Source: Limnoperna fortunei
Lineage: Eukaryota; Mollusca; Bivalvia; Mytilida; Modiolidae
Length of the DNA stretch: 64,000 nucleotides
Direction of reading: 5' to 3'
Assembly (NCBI GenBank): GCA_944474755.1
Contig: OX104119.1
Coordinates: 3,831,075 to 3,895,074, forward strand
Shown here: positions 36,960 to 49,683 of the stretch, piece by piece
How positions within the stretch are numbered: the first letter of the stretch is position 1
How the letters are laid out: the number at the start of each line of letters is the position of its first letter
Made by a program: the position numbers and the translations under genes
Notes under the pieces: generated by a model
The model's input: the letters and a program-made list of their open reading frames with translations, nothing else
Told to the model about the DNA's origin: nothing
Databases searched by the model: none

Positions 36960-39900
36960 AAAAAAACATATTGATATCTTATATTCTTTCAAGCATCTAT
37001 TCTTCATTACTGATTTTATCCAAACACTTTTATCGGTGGCTTTTTCTTTTATTACGAAATGTGTACAGCACTTTAGGTTGACGCCTTCGTCGTACTTTGT
37101 CATTACATTCAAAACCTTACTTTTTGATAAGTTGTTTTCGAATAATCTAAAACTACTAATACATTTTTTTCAGTAAAACATATTATCTTAAATTGTCTAC
37201 TAATATTTGATCTCTAATGTGTGTGTTTCAACATTAAAGGTATACCATCATCGTGGGCTTAAACGTCAACAAGCTGATATCTTATATACTTTAGAGCATC
37301 TATTCTATACATTCAAACAGTCTCCTATCTCTGGATTTTTCCTTTGTTATAAAGTGGGTTATTACAAACTGCAACTAGTTTACAAACTTGGTTGACACCT
37401 TCAACGCGGCTTGTAATAACATAAAAAGTTTCAAAGTAAAGATGCCTTGGAAATGAACAGATTTAATATATTTATTGAAGTACATTCTATACATATATAT
37501 ACTAAGTCCATCCAAACAATCAAATCTCAAATCTGTGGATTTTACCTTTCTTACAAAGTGGGTTATTACAAACTGCAACTTTATTACAAACTGGGTTGAC
37601 ACCTTCAACGCGGTTTGTAATAACATAAAAAGTTTCTAAGTTAGGATTCCTTGGAAATGAACAGATTTAATATATTTATTGAGGTACATTCTATACATAA
37701 TAAGTTCATCCAAACAATCGCAACTCTGTGGATTTTACCTTTGTTACAAAGTGTGTTATTACAAACTGCAACTTTATTACAAACTGGGTTGGTAACTTCA
37801 ATGCGGTTTGTAAGAACGTAAAAAAGTTAAAGTTTCCAAATAAATTCTTTAAGAGTGAAACGATTTAATATATTTATTGAAGTTCATTCTATAGATACTT
37901 TGTTCATAAAAACAATCTCCACTTTGTGGCTTTTGCCTTTATTACAGAGTGAGTTATTACAAACTTCAACTTTATTACAAACTGGGTTGGCACCTTCAAT
38001 GCGGTTTGTAATAACATAAAAATTTCTAAATTAAAATGGCTTGGAAATGAACAGATTTAATATATCTATTGAAGTATATTCTATACATACTAAGTTCATC
38101 CAAACAATCGCAACTCTGTGTATTTTGATTCTCTTACAGAGTGGGTTATTACAAACTGCAACTTAATTACAAATTGGGTTGACACCTTCAACGCGGTTTG
38201 TAATAACATAAAAAGGTAAACGTTTTCAAATTATATGCTTTGAAAATTAAACGATTAAATATATTTATTGAAGTACATTCTATTGATACTATGTTCATAA
38301 AAACAATCGCAACTTTGTGGATTTTGCCTTTATTACAAAGTAAGTTATTACAAACTGCAACTGTATTACAAACTGGGTTGGCACCTTCAATGCGCTTTGT
38401 AATAACGTAAAAAGTTTCTAAGTTAAGATGCCTTGGAAACGAACAGATTTAATATATTTATTGAAGTACATTCTATACATATATATACTAAGTCCATCCA
38501 AACAATCAAATCTCAAATCTGTGGATTTTACCTTTCTTACAAAGTGGGTTATTACAAACTGCAACTTTATTACAAACTGGGTTGACACCTTCAACGCGGT
38601 TTGTAATAACATAAAAAGTTTCTAAGTTAGGATTCCTTGGAAATGAACAGATTTAATATATTTATTGAGGTACATTCTATACATAATAAGTTCATCCAAA
38701 CAATCGCAACTCTGTGGATTTTACCTTTGTTACAAAGTGTGTTATTACAAACTGCAACTTTATTACAAACTGGGTTGGTAACTTCAATGCGGTTTGTAAG
38801 AACGTAAAAAAGTTAAAGTTTCCAAATAAATTCTTTAAGAGTGAAACGATTTAATATATTTATTGAAGTTCATTCTATAGATACTTTGTTCATAAAAACA
38901 ATCTCCACTTTGTGGCTTTTGCCTTTATTACAGAGTGAGTTATTACAAACTTCAACTTTATTACAAACTGGGTTGGCACCTTCAATGCGGTTTGTAATAA
39001 CATAAAAATTTCTAAATTAAAATGGCTTGGAAATGAACAGATTTAATATATCTATTGAAGTATATTCTATACATACTAAGTTCATCCAAACAATCGCAAC
39101 TCTGTGTATTTTGATTCTCTTACAGAGTGGGTTATTACAAACTGCAACTTAATTACAAATTGGGTTGACACCTTCAACGCGGTTTGTAATAACATAAAAA
39201 GGTAAACGTTTTCAAATTATATGCTTTGAAAATTAAACGATTAAATATATTTATTGAAGTACATTCTATTGATACTATGTTCATAAAAACAATCGCAACT
39301 TTGTGGATTGTGCCTTTATTACAAAGTAAGTTATTACAAACTGCAACTGTATTACAAACTGGGTTGGCACCTTCAATGCGCTTTGTAATAACGTAAAAAG
39401 TTTCTAAGTTAAGATGCCTTGGAAACGAACAGATTTAATATATTTATTGAAGTACATTCTATACATATATATACTAAGTCCATCCAAACAATCAAATCTC
39501 AAATCTGTGGATTTTACCTTTCTTACAAAGTGGGTTATTACAAACTGCAACTTTATTACAAACTGGGTTGACACCTTCAACGCGGTTTGTAATAACATAA
39601 AAAGTTTCTAAGTTAGGATTCCTTGGAAATGAACAGATTTAATATATTTATTGAGGTACATTCTATACATAATAAGTTCATCCAAACAATCGCAACTCTG
39701 TGGATTTTACCTTTGTTACAAAGTGTGTTATTACAAACTGCAACTTTATTACAAACTGGGTTGGTAACTTCAATGCGGTTTGTAAGAACGTAAAAAAGTT
39801 AAAGTTTCCAAATAAATTCTTTAAGAGTGAAACGATTTAATATATTTATTGAAGTTCATTCTATAGATACTTTGTTCATAAAAACAATCTCCACTTTGTG

Positions 39901-40560
39901 GCTTTTGCCTTTATTACAGAGTGAGTTATTACAAACTTCAACTTTATTACAAACTGGGTTGGCACCTTCAATGCGGTTTGTAATAACATAAAAATTTCTA
40001 AATTAAAATGGCTTGGAAATGAACAGATTTAATATATCTATTGAAGTATATTCTATACATACTAAGTTCATCCAAACAATCGCAACTCTGTGTATTTTGA
40101 TTCTCTTACAGAGTGGGTTATTACAAACTGCATCTTAATTACAAATTGGGTTGACACCTTCAACGCGGTTTGTAATAACATAAAAAGGTAAACGTTTTCA
40201 AATTATATGCTTTGAAAATTAAACGATTAAATATATTTATTGAAGTACATTCTATTGATACTATGTTCATAAAAACAATCGCAACTTTGTGGATTTTGCC
40301 TTTATTACAAAGTAAGTTATTACAAACTGCAACTGTATTACAAACTGGGTTGGCACCTTCAATGCGCTTTGTAATAACGTAAACAATTTCGAAATTAAAA
40401 TACCTTGGAAATGAACAGATTTAATATATTTATTGAAGTACATTCTATACATACTAAGTTCATCCAAACAATCGCAACTCTGTGGATTTTACCTTTATTA
40501 CAAAGTGGGTTATTACAAACTGGGGTGATAGCTTAAAAGCACTTTGTAATACGACAAACA
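36960..40560 (-). repeat. Right arm: about eighteen ~197-bp subrepeats, inverted relative to the left arm
   Basis: Unit hallmarks on the plus strand: TTACAAAGTGGGTTATTACA, AACTGCAACTTTATTACAAA, CTGGGTTG(A/G)CACCTTCAA and GCGGTTTGTAATAACATAAA, complements of the left-arm blocks. The inner two units (36,960-37,330) are highly diverged; the outer ones are cleaner. Apparent short frames on both strands that recur here are repeat artefacts. Confidence 0.92.
37441..40398. repeat. Three 986-bp higher-order repeats within the right arm
   Basis: The marker GATGCCTTGGAAA (GATGCCTTGGAAAC in later copies) starts at 37,441, 38,427 and 39,413; a diverged fourth start (AATACCTTGG) is at 40,399. Spacing is exactly 986 bp each time. 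Each copy contains five distinguishable ~197-bp subrepeats in the same order. Copies 2 and 3 look almost identical by eye (e.g. ATTTTGCC versus ATTGTGCC, CAACTTAATT versus CATCTTAATT). Confidence 0.95.
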
Positions 40561-41597
40561 TTTCATTAAAACGTGAATTAAATAGTTGAAAGATCGACTT
40601 GTTGTCTTTTGGGGTTTTATTCATTGATTTGGTGCCGTGAAGAAAGAAAATTTAAAAAATGTACTTATTTGAAATTTTTATTACAAAGTTATTACAAACC
40701 GGGTTGTTACAGTGCGAAAGAATACAGCATTAAAATTCGCTAACGCAAATGAAAAAAAGAGCGTTTCGATAAACGATAGAATAGACGATAAACAATACGA
40801 TGCACGCAGGAGAAACTATACGTAAGGGTAACTAACTGGATGAATATGTATAGGCCTTGCCCGGGGTGGCAGTGATTCGAGGTTTTCTGTCTAGGTCCCG
40901 AGACACATAGGGTAAGGGGGCAATACAGATGACTGGAAATCGATCAAAAGCAAATGCAGACTCAATTTCGTAACAATTTTATTAAGTTAATCAAAATCCG
41001 TATGACTGGTCTGTATTAACAGTCAGTATGACCAGCCAGTCTAACATGCATATTAACGCGTCACGATATACCTAATTGATAAAACAATTCGGAGGGTAGA
41101 ACGTACCGGCTATATGACTTCGTATTGCTCCGACGATTTATGTTTGTCATAGTAAAAATTAGTGTCTGACACAACGTTTGCAGTCTGTTACAGACATGTG
41201 TGCAATCATTTGCAGTAAATCGTAGTCAGTGACAGACGGAAAACGACTGCAAATGGTATTTACAGTCATTTGATTAACTGGTAGTTAAATGTTTAAGATT
41301 TCAATAATGTTGTGTAATATTGCAATACATGGAGAATAATCTTATATAATATAGCAGACTAATATCTTCACCTATCCGTATATAGCATACAGTAATCATT
41401 CACTTTATATGTACTTGTACATGCATCCCTGATAAGAGGTATTAAAGGAAGCAAGTAAAATAAATTGTTTTTGTGTAACTCGAAGTTTTCTTGTTTTCAT
41501 GTTATTGCTGAGATTAGTAGACGTGTGTCACATTGATGTAATACACACATGCATTATATATAGCGGTTCATTTTACACAAATGCCTATTTATCTAGT

Positions 41598-42537
41598 ATA
41601 TTTTTCAAAAAAGAGAAACGCAAAGCTACGTTTTAATTTATAAAAATGAATTTTTAATAGTTTTCAATTATAATTTAAAATCACAAATGAACCTGGTTAA
41701 CATACAGGTAATTTTAAATAGTATAGCTTCTTTTCTTAAGATTTGGCATTGTGCCACATTATACAATGACACCTCAAAAGTGCAGACACCCTAAATGGAC
41801 GCTTAATTTTGAAAACTGTTACAACAGAAAGTATTACACATAAAACAATACATCTATGTGTTTTTCATATACATTCATATTATATTAAAAACAGGACAAT
41901 ATAATATTTTATTGCATTGAATGTACATACTTTGAAAGTTGAGCCACTAAGTATGACAGTTTATATTAAATTTTCACTACTCAACATTATTTGTTTTCCT
42001 TGCACATACAGTTCTGAACTATTTTTTTACATCTCTTCATATCTCTTTTTAACAAATACAAAACAATATTGAGAACTTGTACTGTACTTAACTTTTTTCT
42101 TATCTTTTTTGCAGAATTGTCTTTTAGATTTAACTTGCATTCTGTTTTTTCCGTTCTTATTTCAAAAAAGGAATATATACTATAATTTTATAAAAACAAT
42201 GATCAATTATGGACACAAAGCTAGTAATTTGATTACCTGTCTTACTAGTATATGATATAGTTATTTAAGCTGATTTGTCATGCGTTGAAAATTTAAAAAT
42301 AAAAAAAAACAAAAACAAGATCGGTACATCTTGATATTCCATCCAAGCAATCGAACAGTCACAGTAAAAACAACTGCAGCTGTGATACCTAGATTACGGA
42401 GAACCAGCTCATACGCTGTCAGAAATCGGCTACGGCAACATGGAATTAGACCCAAGCGACGTATTTTGGAGTAGTTTTGTGGCGTTACGTCGATGGGATT
42501 AAGTAAGATGGTACAAAAGAATGAGGATCTTGACAAT
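41598..42537 (+). pseudogene. Tc1/mariner-like remnant, second family
   Basis: The frame 42,391-42,474 reads SYAVRNRLRQHGIRPKRR and ends in a stop. It matches the conserved TVRNRLRxxGxRxRRP block just before the catalytic domain of Tc1-type transposases. About 800 bp upstream, TTTTTCAAAAAAGAGAAACG at ~41,600 resembles the terminal repeat start of a Tc1-like family common in molluscs, and TTGGCATTGTGCCACATTAT follows. The right end and the rest of the transposase are missing or unrecognisable. A minus-strand 91-codon frame over the same bases is a shadow. Confidence 0.5.
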
Positions 42538-43027
42538 CTAAAACTGGCACATAATCTGGTTTATTGACCAGTCAAAGCGTGATAGTAGAACACGTGTTTA
42601 CGCCGAATGATGAATATCGCTTACTAAAATGTGTAAAAACCGACTATGCGTTTTGGTTTTTTAAGATTATATACTCATAAACACTTGATTGGTTAATTAT
42701 AACGAATATATTTCGACCTACAACGTAAACCGTTAATACAAGCATCTTGGCTCATGCAAAAGTCCAGAAAATAATATTACTAAATAAATGAATTTTACAC
42801 GAACATTATTTAAAAAAAATCGGTAAGTTTCTTAACAAGCGGTTAATTGTGATTTGCACGTTTTCTTTGCTATTTTTCTAAATTGGCTAAATTGTCTACA
42901 TAATACGATAACAGATAAAATTGTTTAACCATATAATTAACGTGATATTATTACGACAAGTTTAAAGCCATTTATTCAAAATGAGGAAAGTAACTTTCTG
43001 CTAACTTAAATATTCATCTCTTTTCAG

Positions 43028-43209
43028 TTTTCTGTATTTAGAGCAGAAGAAAAGTGTCTTTATATTGTTTGCTAAATACTAGCATGTCTGACATTTATAA
43101 AGGAGATAAGCTGGATGAAAAGGTATTAGTTAATAAGAAAGATAACTTTAAGAAGTTTATGGATAGCGATTCATGGACTGTGTACAACGACTTGACTGCT
43201 GTCAAACAC
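43028..43209 (+). CDS. Probable first coding exon of an unrecognised gene
   Basis: The acceptor TTCATCTCTTTTCAG ends at 43,027. The ATG at 43,084 is the first in-frame ATG after a stop (TAG 43,039-43,041) inside the exon, so it is a credible initiator. It encodes 42 residues (MSDIYKGDKLDEKVLVNKKD, then NFKKFMDSDSWTVYNDL) to AAACAC|GTACAG at 43,209/43,210, a usable but not ideal donor with phase 0. Lysine- and aspartate-rich, no domain recognised. It joins in frame to the exon at 43,576. If the donor is not used the frame closes at 43,269. Confidence 0.5.
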
Positions 43210-43575
43210 GTACAGGGAATAATTAGTTATTTGTTTTTTACTATACAAATTAATGCATGCTATGTGTAAATTACTAGAGACAAATATATTCATATTTGGT
43301 AACTTGTGATAGAAATACATATTATATAAATATATGATCATACGATTTTGTATGAAGATTGTGATTTTTAGAAAAATAAATATGGCAATATATATAAACT
43401 TAAATCAATAGCACTTTTATTTTCAAATCACTATATTCAGCGATGAAATCAGTAATTCCTGATTATAGTTAGTTTTATGTTTGTTGACATAGCACTAAAA
43501 ACACGATCATTGTTTGATTTGTTTACCATCTTGAAAGTATAATCTATCATCAGTGTTCTGCGTGATAATTTTCAG

Positions 43576-43661
43576 GTTACTCGTCCTGAATTGAAGGTAA
43601 GATCATTCCAACAAGCGAGAGAAAACTGTCGAACTAACCCAGCGATCTTTGTTAATACAAG
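43576..43661 (+). CDS. Probable second exon of the same unrecognised gene
   Basis: Bounded by an acceptor (GATAATTTTCAG ending at 43,575) and a donor (ACAAG|GTAGGA at 43,662). The 86-nt exon is open in the phase predicted from exon 1 and encodes VTRPELKVRSFQQARENCRT then NPAIFVNT. The composition (Arg, Gln, Pro, Asn) looks coding against the AT-rich background. A strong internal donor-like AAG|GTAAGA at 43,596/43,597 is an alternative. Further exons must lie downstream (phase 2). A weak candidate is 45,979-46,028, from an ATATTCAG acceptor to AAAAGCAG|GTACTG. Function unknown. Confidence 0.5.
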
Positions 43662-46600
43662 GTAGGAGACATTATTTGTTCATGTTGTAATATGTTTTAT
43701 TTGTCATAAAGACTTTGCACCAAAATATATTAGTTATTTTCTTTGCTATTTATTTATTTTTAAAATGTTTTCAGGTTTTATTTTAAGCTTGCTTTCTTTA
43801 TAATCACAGATTTTTTTATTAAGCATCTGGTATGCGGTATTTTCATTGGTAAATCCCCGTTTGTAGCCTGGCAAATGCGATCCTGACTCTATTATCAGAC
43901 CAAATCCCTTTTTCTATGACCTAATGAGGAGGGGGTTGGTTTTGTTTTTGTCCCCAGGCCTAGCAAAATTATTTGCCTGGAACTGTGTTGTATTTTGAAT
44001 TTTAACATCCGTGATCGTTAGTGCTGCTGGTGTAGTTTTAATTCCCCAAGGTTAGCCCTCTCCCACATCAAAACTTTTGTGCTGAAGAACACGTCAAAGA
44101 TTATTAAAATGATCCAGTAGGTTTTAATTTACGAAACAATGCAGTTTTAATTAGCAGAGGTGATCAAACATATACATCAATATGGTGGTAAGATGGCTTT
44201 ATAATTTAGGCATATTATAAAAAATCTTTCGTGCGTATTGATTTTAAACATGCCATGATTTGCAGTGTTGTTATCTTTTGTCTGACGTCATCGGCTGACT
44301 ATAGTTTAAATGCAGTTTTTCATTGGATAACACTATACCTTATCAAATAATGATCAAAGACAACTAAGAATATACATACTTTAAATTTTATACAATAAAT
44401 TCTATCTATAAAGTAAAATTAACTGAAGTTCAGAAAATGGTATAAAATTTCACAAAACTAAATCGGCATAAGGGAAACTATTTAATGACTTTTTAATTGC
44501 ACAATGTACTGTTTAACACTTGATAATTCGTCATAAAAATTAATGACCAGTTGCACTATGTGTATCAGTACGTATTTCTATGATAACTAAATTTAAAAAT
44601 TAAAGATATCTTAGTGGAATCTAATATTATTGCACTGTCATCGGAAACATTATATGCCTAGTTGTAAATATGAAGTCTAGAATATTAAAAACAAACATAT
44701 ATTTATGTATATATTATATGGAAAGTGTCAAATATGAATTGTATTCAAATGAAACGGTGTACTTTTATGGCAGTGCGGATATATTAAGTTCCGGATACAG
44801 CATAATCACATCGTGCATAGCTACTTGAGCTGGTCCTTGACCCTTACTTGATATATTGATATTTTAATGAACAATAATTACAATAAGCTACGCTTCTAAA
44901 CTGCTTACTTTTGCTTTGCAAAATTGATTTCGCCATGAATTAGGGTGGCGTGGTTTGTATTTGAAACCAATATGCATGTGATAGTGTGCTTTTTTCGCCT
45001 GCTAAAATTTGGTCTGTTGTCGATGTCAGATTACCAGGTAATCTATTGCCCTCTGGCTCCTAAGAAGGAAGGTTTTATTTGAGTACGTTAACGTATTTAA
45101 GATTTATGCAGTTCCCGCGTAGCATGAAACCCTCATGTTAACAATAGGGTATTCTTGTAGGGTTCGCTAAGAATTATGACCTCTTCGTACTGAAATAAAT
45201 TGTAAGAATTTACCTATTTGTTTCTTTTGTACTTTGGGTTAAGGTCATAAAGCTGTGTAATTCCTATTTACTAATTTACTTAATTCAGAATGTATTATAA
45301 TCAGATTTAGTCTTATCTTACAGCAACGCCCAAACAATTACAAAAAAATATTTACGCAATGTTAATCTGCATTTCAGTTATTACAAATGTTAAGTCACAT
45401 TTTTCGACATTTAATCACTTTAAATAAACATATTTCGTCATTGTAAAAAACACTGTCCAAAATCATATTTCAAACAGTACGAAAGAAGTGGTTAGAAGAG
45501 CAGTATTCTGATAAAAACAATTAGTGAAACAGTTACATTTTATAAGGTTTAGTGTATAAAATTATAGTGAAATTTACTCTAATTAAACCGACTTTTAAGA
45601 AAAAATGTATTATATACATTTAAAAAGTGATTTACTTATGTTGTGGGGTGATAGTTCATATACAGTTCATAGTTCCTTGTATTGCCTTTGATATATCAAA
45701 TCGTTAATCTACAAACTTCAGTAGTGACTTTTTTCTTAAAACGATATCTCAATTTAGCTTATTGTTTCATGCTTTTTCCTGCTCTTAATCCTACATCAAT
45801 GTTCAAAATTAACAGCCAATCAGCAATTAAACAAGACATATTTAATATACAATAAAATCACATCAATATCTTGTATCTCCCATTCACACACAACGCAAAA
45901 ATATGTTTCTGAAACTATGGCACTCAGCTGATGTATAATACAAACTATTTTTGTGTAACCGTATATTGTTCAAATATTCAGAAATTCAATGGACATCAGA
46001 ATGACTAAGTCATCTTTAATTAAAAGCAGGTACTGTTTTCTTCCTGGATCCTTTGAGTGCACCGGTTGTTTTAGTTGGTTCGGGCTACTCACTTCTTGCT
46101 TTGTGTTGAATGATTCGTCTCAATCCGGATTTGTTATATTGCGGAAAGCGTGCTGTTTTGCTATTTTCATTAACAGATAATGTATGTGCATTTTTGGATT
46201 TATTTTGAGCAGTTTAAATTATTATTGAGGATTAAGTATCAATGAAAGTCCAGAACGCATAGATTATTTAAATAATCAGTCTTCTCACATAACACATTTT
46301 CATAAATATTCAGCTAAATAATTAAAAGTCTCAACTGCCAAAAATGTTCAATAAAATCAAAGTTGCTTTGAGATTTATATGAACATTGATTGAACTATAA
46401 GTGCAGTAGAACTAGAAGTAGAAATTGACATCGTTATGAAAAATAAAATTATGTATTTTAAATACAATAGTAAACGTATTTAAAAAGATTTAAACAATTT
46501 AAGTCACTGACAAACTAATATTTTGTATGATGTTTAAATCATTGCAGTATTCATTTCAACATTAGCAGCGTCGTATTTGCCATTTGTTGCAACGAGTTTA

Positions 46601-47185
46601 CATCTGCTATGGACATTTCATACGTTTATTTTGCTTTTATCTGTTGTCCGAACGAATTTTCACGTCGCGCTTTATGTACAAAGTAAAACGTCAGACGGGG
46701 ACTAGCTTACTCTGTGTAGTGCATAAACGTGATAACCATGACGCGGCAACAAAAATACGAGCACTTCTTACGATATTAGTGAAAAATGGTAGGTGACATA
46801 TGATGACTGTGCAACATTTCAAGTCTCACTCTCTTCGCTTTTGAGGATGAATTTAGGCGAAGTGGAACCTCGAGACGCCCTCCACAATTGGTGTTATATT
46901 AAAACAATAAGCAAGCAAGCAATTAAATGTATGAAATGTTTTATGTAAAAATGTATATATTACACATAAAGATAGACATAATGGATCGAACACTGGTAGG
47001 AAGGCAGGGTGGGAAGATATCAGACACGGAAGTGAAAAGATGTCTGGTTTCCAACTAGGTTCTGCCTAGTTGTACTCAAAAGCAAATCTTTCACTGTTGT
47101 GTAAGACTTTCCGGTCTTGCTCTCTCACATCTTTTTCTCAATAGTTCGTAAAAACTAGGATTCTATTTTTTGGAAGATACAGTAC
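43662..47185. other. Intron or intergenic; possible further small exons
   Basis: No strong gene. Two weak exon candidates: 45,979-46,028, and 46,698-46,790 (GTCAG acceptor, SLLCVVHKRDNHDAATKIRA, donor AATG|GTAGGT). Neither phase chain closes convincingly. Confidence 0.3.
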
Positions 47186-47189
47186 TTGC

Positions 47190-47420
47190 ACCCGTAAACA
47201 CAACACTTTGACTGATTGATAACTGATTGATGACGGATTTTGGAACTCTGACTGATCGCTGACTGATTGATGATGAATACATCCGTCCAAAATAATCAAT
47301 CCGTCATTACCTTGGTAACCGTCAACGATCAGTGCGATCAGTCCAATCAGTGCGATCCAGAATCCGTCATTTAATTATGTGCATAAATCGGTCAGTTTAT
47401 TGACGGATACGTATAAATTA
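47190..47420. repeat. Short-motif cluster built on TGACGGAT and CAATCAGTC, left copy
   Basis: TGACTGATTGATAACTGATT and GACGGATTTTGGAACTCTGA are followed by the complementary forms ATCCGTC and AATCAGTCC, so the block is rich in inverted pairs. A direct counterpart lies at 51,630-51,800. Confidence 0.7.
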
Positions 47421-48149
47421 ATAATCTGAAGATAAAACGAATTCTGCGTCATTGTATATTATTTATGCATTTATATTAACATTTATAATAAAATAAACGC
47501 AAGTATTCAAAGGAATAGTAATTAGTTAATACAATGTCTCGTTCTAAAAAATAAAATAAACAAACATATTTAAATAAAAACTATTTTCTTAATATTTTAT
47601 AATTTAGCAAATTTCTTTAAGGCAGGACTTATCTGCGGGTCGAGCCCGGTAAATCTTAAAAAAACTTCGATTTAAGGCACATCAGTAGCGACGAGGTAAA
47701 TGTTTTATTTTCGTAATCCACCATTTATTCTCGTTTTTTTAATTCCGCGACTCTTTATTTCGGTTTCTGCGACCTGGCAAATGTATATTTTTTGTCGTAT
47801 ATTAAGCCGTCCCGACTACCCCAATAAGTAACATATTTATTTCACATTTAGGAAAGGAAGTGACCTCTTTGACATCATTACTAGTTACTTAAATGTATGC
47901 CTGCGTGTTGTTTATTTAGTTTACAACATTTTAAATACAATTATAAAACTGTTGTGTATAAACAATTGTTGAACTGTATAACAAGCAATTTTCAATCAAA
48001 GCACACAGTTTACTAAACAAAAAGTTGTATTGTAAAATATATAGCGATTCTTGTCGCAAGTTTTATTTGACAGGCAATAAACTTAGTTTAAAAAGTATAA
48101 TTACAATTATTTTGGATTTTTTCATTTATTTCAGGGCGTGCATTTTAAT

Positions 48150-48240
48150 TGGGGGTGGGGTGGGAGGAAGCCAGAGTACAGGTTACCGACAATCTTTATC
48201 AATTAAATTGGAGTCGGGCGCACCCTATCTACAGTGATAA
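48150..48240 (-). repeat. SINE tail and body fragment
   Basis: GGGTGGGAGGAAGCCAGAGT and TTAAATTGGAGTCGGGCGCA match, in reverse order, the tail and body of the tRNA-headed SINE. The head is lost. Confidence 0.6.
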
Positions 48241-48894
48241 CTAGTAGACGACACTTCAATCAATTAGAGAATTGGAGAAAGATGGACCAAAGTGCAAAAA
48301 TTTTGAATTCCACTGGAAAGATATGGGATATGGGTAGGGGGAAAATTGATTTAAGCCTATTCCTTTTCGAATCTACAAAAGAGATCCTTATCGTGTTGTG
48401 ACGGCGGTCGAGAGCAAATGACCATAAACCGATAGACGGATACAGTGATGCTGGCTTTAGTCCTCAAAATCACGTAAACACGAATTGTACTAATCTACAG
48501 TTTATTAAATATATCTACATCTCACTTATCTACAGTCAATTTTATAACATAGCAGGAGGAATGCCTTTCACAAAATCAGCACCAAACATTAAATTCAGGA
48601 TATTCTAAATCCTATCGGGCAAACGCACATGAGGTAACGGTTGAATATAATTCAACATAGTGGAATAACTAACAAATTATCCACCACAAAACACGCATAA
48701 ATCCCATAACACAGAACACAGACTTATCCAAAGTCAAAGGTTAACCATTAACCATTAAGTACATCCAAAAACATCTCATGGCTCATATCAAAATAACACC
48801 AAAGAACCTACTCTAACATTGCCACAACTGCCTTCTCTCTTCTTCCAAACTAACAAACAACTTGGTACTTATATATCCAAGCCTTTTCACCTGA

Positions 48895-48985
48895 CCTCAA
48901 TTATCTCCTAAATTTCTCCTAACTTTCTCCTAAAATTCTCCTAACTTCCTCCTAATTTCCTCCTAATTTTCTCCTAACACTTACA
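48895..48985. repeat. ~12-bp CT-rich tandem repeat (TTCTCCTAA units)
   Basis: Seven to eight units of (T/C)TCCTAA(A/C/T)TT run from ATCTCCTAAATTTCTCCTAA to TTTTCTCCTAACAC. Strand-asymmetric polypyrimidine. Confidence 0.9.
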
Positions 48986-49683
48986 TCATCATAATAGTAA
49001 ACACACCATAAATCAGTTTAAACATGCATATACAGAACTGATAAAATATATCATATTACTACTTTCACTACTCCCAGACTAAGTTAACGACTTTAACACA
49101 AGGACAATACATAGATTACACTATAAAGACTAAAACAAAGTTGCTTATCAATTGAGCACAAATTATAATTATGACAATGCAAGGAGCGTGACACTCTCTA
49201 AACACGTCACTATGGTTCGCGGCAATTCATATATGACCTGAACCTTGCTGCCCCCCCCCCTCAAAAAAAAACGAGAAGGAATTCCATGTTCGCCAGCTGG
49301 GGAAGGCGCTGGGCAGCTCTGTGAAACCTAGTAATTAATTTCAAATACTCCCGAATTTTAAGAAAATCATTTATACTTATATATCATTACATATCGAATG
49401 ACTATAACAGACATAGTAAAATAAACCAATTTTGACAGCTAAAATGCGAAACCAGAAATGATTCTTATCTTACGCTTACATGTTTGCATGTTTAACTCAT
49501 TGGCTTTTATATATATAATTTTTTAGTAGTTTATTCCTTATATGAGATTTAACTATGTGTAAATTCATGTGACACAATGAGATAGTGAATAAAATGTATA
49601 AATAGATGTTTGCGCTTTTGTCGTAAATCTTATTCAGTAGTATACACCGGAAATCTTAGGAATTGTGGCACAGAAATAAAACT

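Larger units (their letters stand above)
28840..40690. mobile_element. Foldback-like element: inverted arms made of ~197-bp tandem subrepeats around a ~7.3-kb centre
   Basis: The left arm (to ~29,690) and right arm (~36,960 onward) are inverted copies of one tandem subrepeat. The outer ends also correspond: left CACCAAATCAATGCATAAAA, AACAAGTCGATCTTT and AAGCTATCAACCCAGTTTGT are found, complemented and in reverse order, at 40,520-40,640 on the right (e.g. AAAGATCGACTTGTTGTC, CATTGATTTGGTG). Arm lengths differ greatly (~0.85 and ~3.7 kb). Long inverted arms built of variable numbers of subrepeats are the hallmark of Foldback/Galileo-type elements. No transposase, polymerase or integrase frame is visible inside, so it is non-autonomous or long dead. 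Exact ends and target duplication not determined. Confidence 0.7.

Noticed and set aside
37375..39611. Repeated 60-80-codon frames on both strands (three near-identical sets)
   Set aside because: Translations of the 986-bp higher-order repeat in the foldback arm; both strands open equally and no start or splice context.
28840..40690. Polinton/Maverick-type giant transposon
   Set aside because: Arm lengths would allow it, but there is no polymerase B, integrase, ATPase or capsid-like frame anywhere in the centre and the arms are tandem subrepeats.
42261..42536. 91-codon minus-strand frame
   Set aside because: Antisense to the SYAVRNRLRQHGIRPKRR transposase block; no family features of its own.
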